NCBI GenBank assembly: GCA_910575605.1
Contig: CAJTEW010000022.1
Span: 1-55,806, forward strand
Reading direction: 5' to 3'
DNA from: Lachnospiraceae bacterium
GTDB lineage: Bacteria > Bacillota > Clostridia > Lachnospirales > Lachnospiraceae
Length of the DNA: 55,806 nt
Shown: positions 50,853 through 55,806 of the stretch, one piece after another
Position numbering within the stretch: position 1 is the first letter of the stretch
How the letters are laid out: the number at the start of each line of letters is the position of its first letter
The notes under the pieces: model-generated
What the model was told of the DNA's origin: nothing
What the model saw: only the letters and a program-made list of their open reading frames with translations
The model's database searches: none
Translations under genes and position numbers: made by a program

Positions 50853-51620
50853 TTAGTCTTCATGCAGGATTCCCATTTCCATGAAAATCTCCGTCACTTT
50901 TTTTCTATATGCAAGGAACGCCGCTGATTCCTTTACTTTCATGTTACGCGGTCGAGGCAGATCTATTTTAATAATCTCTTTAACCTGTCCTGGTCTTGGA
51001 GTCAGTACCACAATCTTATCTGCTAAAAGAATTGCCTCGTCTATGTCATGTGTCACAAAAAGAATTGTATTTTTCTTATCCAGCCACATTTTTTCTAAAT
51101 CCACACGCATCTGCTCTCTTGTAAGTGCATCCAACGCTCCATAGGGTTCGTCCATCATCATCAGTTTAGGCTCATGCACAAGCGCTCTGCAAATTGAAAC
51201 TCTTTGCTGCATACCCCCTGACAGCTCCCATGGGTATTTCTTTTCAAAACCCTTAAGACCTACCTGTTTTATTAATTCCATGGCCTTTTCTCTTGTTATT
51301 TTCAAATCCTGATTTCGAAATTCACCTTGAATGATAATATTGTCTAAAACAGTTCTCCACTCCAACAGAAGATGGTCCTGAAATACAAATCCAACCTCTT
51401 TGATCGGTTTAGTAATTTCTTTCCCATCTAAAACTGCTCTGCCTGAGGTACATTTTGTCAACCCTGTTCCTATAAACAGGAACGTACTTTTACCACATCC
51501 CGACGGCCCTAAGATTGTTACAAACTCCCCGTCATGCACATCAAAATTAACATCAATAAGCGCCTCTGTATAACCAGTAAGCGTCTTATATTTCATTCCT
51601 ACGTGTTCAAATCTAAGCAT
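50853..51620 (-). CDS. ABC transporter ATPase (NitT/TauT type)
   Basis: The 255-residue protein from MLRFEHVGMKYK (after GGAGGTG) has Walker A GPSGCGKST, Q-loop (FVFQDHLLLEWRTV), signature LSGGMQQRVSICRAL, Walker B LMMMDEPYGALDA and H-loop THDIDEAI. Its closest known relatives energise importers of nitrate, taurine, aliphatic sulfonates and thiamine pyrimidine precursors. It works with the lipoprotein and permease encoded upstream. Confidence 0.93.
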   Translation of the reverse strand: MLRFEHVGMKYKTLTGYTEALIDVNFDVHDGEFVTILGPSGCGKSTFLFIGTGLTKCTSGRAVLDGKEITKPIKEVGFVFQDHLLLEWRTVLDNIIIQGEFRNQDLKITREKAMELIKQVGLKGFEKKYPWELSGGMQQRVSICRALVHEPKLMMMDEPYGALDALTREQMRVDLEKMWLDKKNTILFVTHDIDEAILLADKIVVLTPRPGQVKEIIKIDLPRPRNMKVKESAAFLAYRKKVTEIFMEMGILHED

Positions 51621-51643
51621 ATCCCTTCCACCTCCTTTATTAA

Positions 51644-51671
51644 ATGAGCCTGCCTCGCAGGACAGGCTCAT
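51644..51671. other. Intercistronic hairpin after the binding-protein gene
   Basis: Perfect 9-base arms ATGAGCCTG (51644-51652) and CAGGCTCAT (51663-51671) between the substrate-binding protein stop and the ATPase ribosome site. Such hairpins protect upstream message and raise the binding protein over the rest of the operon. Confidence 0.55.
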
Positions 51672-51684
51672 ATCCAGATACGGC

Positions 51685-52737
51685 TTATCTTGCCGGCAGT
51701 TCCTTTGGAAGACATTCAAAGGTATAGAGCTCTTCAGCCTGTATGCTTTCATCTACTCCAAGATAATTTACCAGCAAATCTCTACAGTTATTCCAGTCCT
51801 CCTTTGTAAGATCAGCCAGGGTTTCTGCATCTTTGTCAAATAAGCAGTCAAGCGCTACTGCCAGGCTGCCCTTCACAACATTTTCGTCTGCCGTCGGAAA
51901 TTTTTTCATAAATATCTCAACTGCCTCTTCTCCGTTCGTGCGGCATTCGTCCCAGCCTTTTAATGTCGCAGAAATAAACTTTTCTATAATCTCTGAATTC
52001 TCTGCAATAAAATCAGGATTTGCCACAAGTGAAAGACCGACTGTAGCAGCGCCGCAGTCTGAATATCTCATAGCATTGACTTCATAGCCGTTACACTCAA
52101 GCGCCACCGCGTCGGAATCACACCCTGCAAGAATAGCATCCACATCACCTTTCATTAAAGATGTTTCTTTTGAGTTCGCATCCATGGAGACAAACTCAAC
52201 TTTATTTACATCAATATCATTCGCCGCCGCGGCTGCTGCAAAAAGATTAGACGGTCCGTCTCCTGTCGCAATACCCACTTTCTTTCCCTCTAAATCTTTC
52301 ATAGTCTGAATGCCTGAATCCTTAAGAGCAATCGCTCCAAATGCATTTACCGCATAAATGGGACATACAATTTTAACCGGAATACCTTCTGCTATCGCCG
52401 ATGCCACGGAAGCGGAATCTGTAAAGCCAATATCAGCGTCGCCTGTACCTATAAGTTTTGCTGTGGTTCCGGCGCCATTTCCTTCTCCGATCGTTACATT
52501 TAATCCTGCTTCCTCATAGTAACCTTTTTCAAGGGCATAGTAAAATGGAGCGTGTAATCCATCTGCTGTGTAATTCAGTCTGAAGGATACGTCAACCAAT
52601 TCCTTTTCTGTTGTCTCTTTTTGCTCCTCCTGTCTGCTCTCTGATTTTTCTGACTCTTCCTTCCCATTAGATGCACATCCTGCCAGCGCCGCCATCATGG
52701 CAGTCACTAATAGGAGAGCCAAAACTCGTTTCTTCAT
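51685..52737 (-). CDS. NMT1/THI5-like ABC substrate-binding lipoprotein
   Basis: The 350-residue protein has a lipoprotein signal (lipobox LAGC, Cys near 21), a Glu/Lys/Ser-rich linker to ~45, and an NMT1/THI5-like binding domain with LNYTADGLHAPFYYALEKGY and the GTGDADIGFTD segment. Such proteins bind pyrimidines (HMP precursors), taurine, sulfonates, nitrate, riboflavin and similar small polar molecules rather than free sugars. It captures the unknown substrate of the operon. Confidence 0.9.
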   Translation of the reverse strand: MKKRVLALLLVTAMMAALAGCASNGKEESEKSESRQEEQKETTEKELVDVSFRLNYTADGLHAPFYYALEKGYYEEAGLNVTIGEGNGAGTTAKLIGTGDADIGFTDSASVASAIAEGIPVKIVCPIYAVNAFGAIALKDSGIQTMKDLEGKKVGIATGDGPSNLFAAAAAANDIDVNKVEFVSMDANSKETSLMKGDVDAILAGCDSDAVALECNGYEVNAMRYSDCGAATVGLSLVANPDFIAENSEIIEKFISATLKGWDECRTNGEEAVEIFMKKFPTADENVVKGSLAVALDCLFDKDAETLADLTKEDWNNCRDLLVNYLGVDESIQAEELYTFECLPKELPAR

Positions 52738-52801
52738 CGCTGTTTCCTCCTTTTGTTTTTTATTTTAAAGTTCCCTTATGAACTTTAAATTCCTGACTGT
52801 T

Positions 52802-53629
52802 TTATTTCCCAGACTTTTCTGTCACCCTTTGACTGACATGCCAAGGAATAACCTTTTTTTCTATAATCTCTACAATTCCAAAGAAAATCATTCCCATCAG
52901 GCACAACACAATCAAAATAGCAAACAACAGCCTTGTATTAATATCTCCGTTTGCCCGCAGCAGCAAGTATCCAAGTCCGCTGTCCGAACCCAGAAATTCC
53001 GCTACTACAGCGCCGACCGTTGCCATTGATATCGAAGTTTTCAATCCTGAGAAAATACTTGGCAGTGCATTGGGAAGTTTAATTTTCCAGTAAAACTTCC
53101 ATTCTGATTCACTCATTGTCCTGGCCATATAATAAAGCCTTCCATTCAAGGATTTTAATCCAGCTACGGTATCCATCAAAAGCGGAAAAAAGGACAGTAA
53201 AAATACCATTAGTATTTTCGGCATCATACCAAATCCAAACCACACAACAAACAATGGACCAATCGCAACCTTAGGAATTAATTGGAGAAATACCATAAAT
53301 GGATATAACGTTTTCTCAAAAATTCTGGAATAAGAAATCATTGTTGCAATCGGTATGCTTATCACCACAGTCGCCCCAAATCCGACCCCTATTTCATATA
53401 AAGTAGTAAATAAGTTTATTTTAATATAGTCCCAGTACTGAATCAGAGCCTTTATTGAATCACTCGGAGATGGCAGAATATAGCTCGGAATCTCAAAAAA
53501 ACGAACAGATACTTCCCAGATAACGATTACTCCACATACACTACAAATTCCAGGTATGGATTCTTTAAGTATATTTAGAATTTTTAACCATTTTAACAAC
53601 ATTTTATTTTTTGTAAACCTTTTCTCCAT
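52802..53629 (-). CDS. ABC transporter permease (NitT/TauT, SsuC-like)
   Basis: The 275-residue inner membrane protein has six spans, the SsuC/TauC-type opening region ending in YILPSPSD, and a cytoplasmic coupling loop around MARTMSESEWKFYWKIKLPN. It lies 22 bp after the LacI gene and 64 bp before the binding-protein gene; an AT-rich hairpin occupies that gap (52764-52789). Confidence 0.92.
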   Translation of the reverse strand: MEKRFTKNKMLLKWLKILNILKESIPGICSVCGVIVIWEVSVRFFEIPSYILPSPSDSIKALIQYWDYIKINLFTTLYEIGVGFGATVVISIPIATMISYSRIFEKTLYPFMVFLQLIPKVAIGPLFVVWFGFGMMPKILMVFLLSFFPLLMDTVAGLKSLNGRLYYMARTMSESEWKFYWKIKLPNALPSIFSGLKTSISMATVGAVVAEFLGSDSGLGYLLLRANGDINTRLLFAILIVLCLMGMIFFGIVEIIEKKVIPWHVSQRVTEKSGK

Positions 53630-53651
53630 TTCCTCAAAAACCTCCTTTTGA

Positions 53652-54653
53652 CTATAAATTTATAGTTTTTACAGAATCCCCTTCAATAATATTACTTTCC
53701 AGCACCTTAAGACGTACCGGAAGATTTGGGGTTCTCAAGCGTGACAATAACATCTCTCCAATATGTGTCCCTATTTCTTCCTGCATCTCTTTTGAATGGG
53801 TAATCTGAGGCTCAATTAAATCTTGAAGGGACAACGCTCCAAATGATATCAGAGAAATGTCCTCCGGAATCCTCACTCCCATCTTCCTGACCTGAATTAA
53901 TATTCCCTCTGTAAGCGTTGCACTTCCACTTATGACCGCGGTAGGCGCTTCTTTTCTGGTCACCAGCTGTTTGAATGCCTTCATGCCATAAGCTCTTGAA
54001 AATGTCCCAAACAGCAGGTTTTCTTTCCTTGCAACCTGATCATTTTCGAAAAAGGCGCGAAGATATCCGTTATACCGATCAAAATTGGTACTTAACTTTT
54101 TTTCACCGCTTATCATAGCAATATTAGTATGCCCTCTTTTCAGCAGATAATCTACTGCGCTGAACATAGCTTTTTCTTTATCTACATATACTGTATCATA
54201 AATATGGCTCAAGGTATTTCTGTCAAAAGCTGCAACTGGATACATACCTGCTTTCAAAAATGTCGCAATGTCATTCGAAACTGGGCTGATAATAAGGCCG
54301 TCCACACATTTAGAATCCATCATATCAATGCATTCTCTCTCTTTTTTTTCATCATTATCTGTACTAGCCATTAAAAGAGAGTATCCCTCCGGCCTCAATA
54401 TTTTCTCTGCCGCTCTTGTCACACCGATTATAAAGGGATCTGAGATATCTGTTACAACAACGCCAATTGTGTTGGTTACGTTATTTTTTAACCCTTTTGC
54501 CAATTGATTCGGCTTATATCCAAGCCTTGCAATCGCCTTTTCAACCTGTGCTTTCATTTCCTCATTGACATTCGGCATCCCATTAACTACACGCGATACT
54601 GTTGCTACGGATACCCCCGCTTCTTTCGCAACATCTTTAATCGTTACACCCAT
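53652..54653 (-). CDS. LacI-family repressor, first gene of the catabolic operon
   Basis: The 333-residue protein has a classic LacI DNA-binding start (TIKDVAKEAGVSVATVSRVV) with hinge helix and a sugar-binding-type sensor domain. It is followed within 22 bp by the ABC permease gene, so it is probably the first cistron of the operon it controls. AACGTT-centred operators and a strong promoter lie upstream. A LacI sensor implies a sugar-like or glycoside inducer. Confidence 0.9.
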   Translation of the reverse strand: MGVTIKDVAKEAGVSVATVSRVVNGMPNVNEEMKAQVEKAIARLGYKPNQLAKGLKNNVTNTIGVVVTDISDPFIIGVTRAAEKILRPEGYSLLMASTDNDEKKERECIDMMDSKCVDGLIISPVSNDIATFLKAGMYPVAAFDRNTLSHIYDTVYVDKEKAMFSAVDYLLKRGHTNIAMISGEKKLSTNFDRYNGYLRAFFENDQVARKENLLFGTFSRAYGMKAFKQLVTRKEAPTAVISGSATLTEGILIQVRKMGVRIPEDISLISFGALSLQDLIEPQITHSKEMQEEIGTHIGEMLLSRLRTPNLPVRLKVLESNIIEGDSVKTINL

Positions 54654-54672
54654 AGTACTCGTTCTCCATTCA

Positions 54673-54774
54673 GTAAACGTTATCTCATACTATTTAAAAA
54701 AAAGCATACAAACTCTCTACTTTATTTGCTCCTTTTATGGCTTTTATTATAATATTTTACTTTAATTATGTCAA
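54673..54774 (-). promoter_or_regulatory. Promoter and operator of the catabolic operon
   Basis: A perfect TTGACA (54769-54774) and TATAAT (54746-54751) with 17-bp spacer read into the LacI gene. Downstream of the start site is GTAAACGTTATC (54673-54684), a near-palindrome of LacI/CcpA operator form. This implies autorepression of the whole eight-gene operon. Confidence 0.8.
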
Positions 54775-54850
54775 TATTTTTTTCATAAACACTCTACTAT
54801 TTAAGATATATTGTTACTTTTATACAATTTTTCAAAACATATCTATATAA

Positions 54851-54862
54851 GAAAACGTTTTC
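54851..54862. promoter_or_regulatory. Second LacI/CcpA-type operator
   Basis: A perfect 12-bp palindrome GAAAACGTTTTC with the same AACGTT core as the site at 54673, 178 bp away. It could be a loop-forming auxiliary operator for the LacI protein or a catabolite-responsive element. The rest of 54775-55025 shows only AT-rich DNA and the AGAAAGGAG-type ribosome site of the next gene. Confidence 0.6.
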
Positions 54863-55025
54863 AATATTTTGCTTTTTAGTGCCGATGACTAGCAATTTCT
54901 TCATATATTTATTTGACGTAAAAAACAAAAAAATGTATCATACTATCCATACAGAACTAAAAAAAGGAGGAAGTCTCAAGGGGAATTTGATAAAATAATG
55001 TAAGTCAAATCGAAAGGAGATAAAC

Positions 55026-55695
55026 ATGGAATGGAATGAAAAACTACAAGTAATTATTGATTATGTCGAAAGCCATTTGCAACGTAAAGAAGAGTTTATT
55101 GACAACGAAGAAATTTCAAAAATTGCAGAGTGTTCTTTTGGCTTCTTTCAAAAATTATTTTCATATATGTATGGTATTAGTTTTGCTGAATATATCCGCT
55201 CACGAAAATTAACTTTGGCTGGATACGATTTGAAAAGTACTAATTTAAAAGTGATTGATATAAGCTACAAATATGGTTATGAATCTCCTACATCATTTAC
55301 AAAAGCGTTTCAGCTTTTTCATCGGTATTTTTGCAAAATTAATTTCAATAGATACTGCTGCTCCAAAGGGGCTATTTGGTCTATTTAGTGCTTATAATGA
55401 GCAATTAAATGAACTTGAATATTCTATCATGGTTATATCCGATCAAAAACTGCCTCAAGGTTTTACAGAAATAAATATTCCGAATGCTACATGGGCAGTT
55501 TTTGATTGTAAAGGTCCCGTTCCGCAAGCAATACAGAAAGGCTGGCAATATCTTAATGAAGAATGGCTTGTCAAATATCCATTTCAACATGCGCAATGTC
55601 CAGAAATAGAATGGTATAGCAATGGAAATGCATACGATAGCAGCTATTTGAGTCAAATATGGATACCAATTATGGTAGTGTCAAGTAATCTATGA
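55026..55695 (+). pseudogene. AraC-family regulator with GyrI-like domain, frameshifted and internally deleted
   Basis: The first frame encodes an AraC helix-turn-helix pair (LQVIIDYVESHLQ, then ISKIAECSFGFFQKLF, and a second helix around YESPTSFTKAFQLFH, ~residues 80-98). The frame then loses meaning and ends at 55388. A second frame from about 55330 encodes the C-terminal part of a GyrI-like effector domain (PKGLFGLFSAYN, IPNATWAVFDCKGP, SQIWIPI) and ends at 55695. The middle, roughly 100 residues in relatives, is missing and the halves are out of frame, so a deletion inactivated it. Together with the hairpins behind it this marks a second mobile/decayed zone. Confidence 0.8.
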
Positions 55696-55761
55696 AAAAC
55701 TGAGCCAGAAAAATAGGCTCACCCGAACCTTGAAAACTGCAGATATTGGTGATTTAAGACC

Positions 55762-55801
55762 TTGGGGCGTTGCCCCAAACCCCACAAGGGACCAGTCCCT
55801 T
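55762..55801. repeat. Two adjacent hairpins at the window end
   Basis: TTGGGGC-GTT-GCCCCAA (55762-55778) and AAGGGAC-CA-GTCCCTT (55786-55801) follow each other with 7 bp between. The style recalls the hairpins at 794-810 in the left mobile zone. Sequences like this often precede mobilisation genes in Firmicutes elements; the right boundary of the window may enter such an element, which I cannot confirm. Confidence 0.45.
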
Positions 55802-55806
55802 GACCC

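Overview
The window looks like a chromosomal segment of an anaerobic, spore-forming Clostridia, most likely a gut Lachnospiraceae. Supporting signs are a four-subunit 2-oxoacid:ferredoxin oxidoreductase, a stand-alone ferredoxin, a TM1266-type hydrogenase-system regulator, PdaB-like and YlmC/YmxH-like sporulation proteins, a tyrosine T-box, strong AGGAGG ribosome sites and moderate GC. No species call is possible from sequence reading alone.

Layout. 1-5.4 kb is a graveyard of mobile and accessory DNA: an IS3-like transposase start, a serine recombinase fragment, hairpin-rich non-coding DNA, an XRE/membrane-protein pair with a readable operator, a spore-photoproduct-lyase-like radical SAM pseudogene followed by the first ~34 codons of mutM, and a decayed MerR-ABC ATPase-permease set. 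Two ~114-bp structured repeats (965-1078 and 3270-3383) supply the stop codons of two of these leftward genes. 5.4-7.8 kb holds a MATE efflux pump and its divergent MerR regulator, with a textbook 19-bp-spacer promoter. 7.9-11.7 kb is RidA, GNAT, cysK and tyrS, with a Tyr T-box ahead of tyrS-cysK. 11.8-12.4 kb holds YccF and a zinc ribbon protein. 12.5-17.2 kb is a two-component system with an ABC exporter. 17.3-23.2 kb is a GH32 fructosidase, a sugar ABC importer and a divergent LacI regulator with four ACCGRT operators. 23.3-29.9 kb is one leftward operon: TM1266 regulator, 2-oxoacid:ferredoxin oxidoreductase gamma-delta-alpha-beta, NSS symporter, RecQ.

30-41.5 kb is mostly housekeeping: pdaB, xth, truA, nrdR, ylmC/ymxH, ferredoxin, carbamate kinase, PepSY lipoprotein, an Agr-like LytTR/GHKL pair with a divergent 58-residue membrane peptide, tRNA-Pro(GGG), a divergent DapB, YbjQ, thioredoxin, Nudix and an Rlu pseudouridine synthase. 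41.4-46.9 kb is a 1045-residue hybrid histidine kinase divergent from a chemoreceptor. 46.9-54.7 kb is an eight-gene LacI-controlled operon: NitT/TauT-type ABC importer, PreA-like iron-sulfur flavoprotein, DapA-like aldolase, Gfo/Idh/MocA dehydrogenase and sugar-phosphate-isomerase-like TIM barrel. I do not recognise this combination as a named pathway and consider it the best candidate for an undescribed catabolic system. The window ends in an AraC-GyrI pseudogene and mobile-element-like hairpins.

A family of long, near-perfect palindromes with GGGGACGGGG/CCCCGTCCCC ends lies between genes at about 8.9, 11.6, 12.4, 23.2 and 39.5 kb. Two copies provide the stop codon of the neighbouring gene, and one 96-bp copy carries outward-facing TTGACA at both edges, apparently serving tyrS and possibly yccF.
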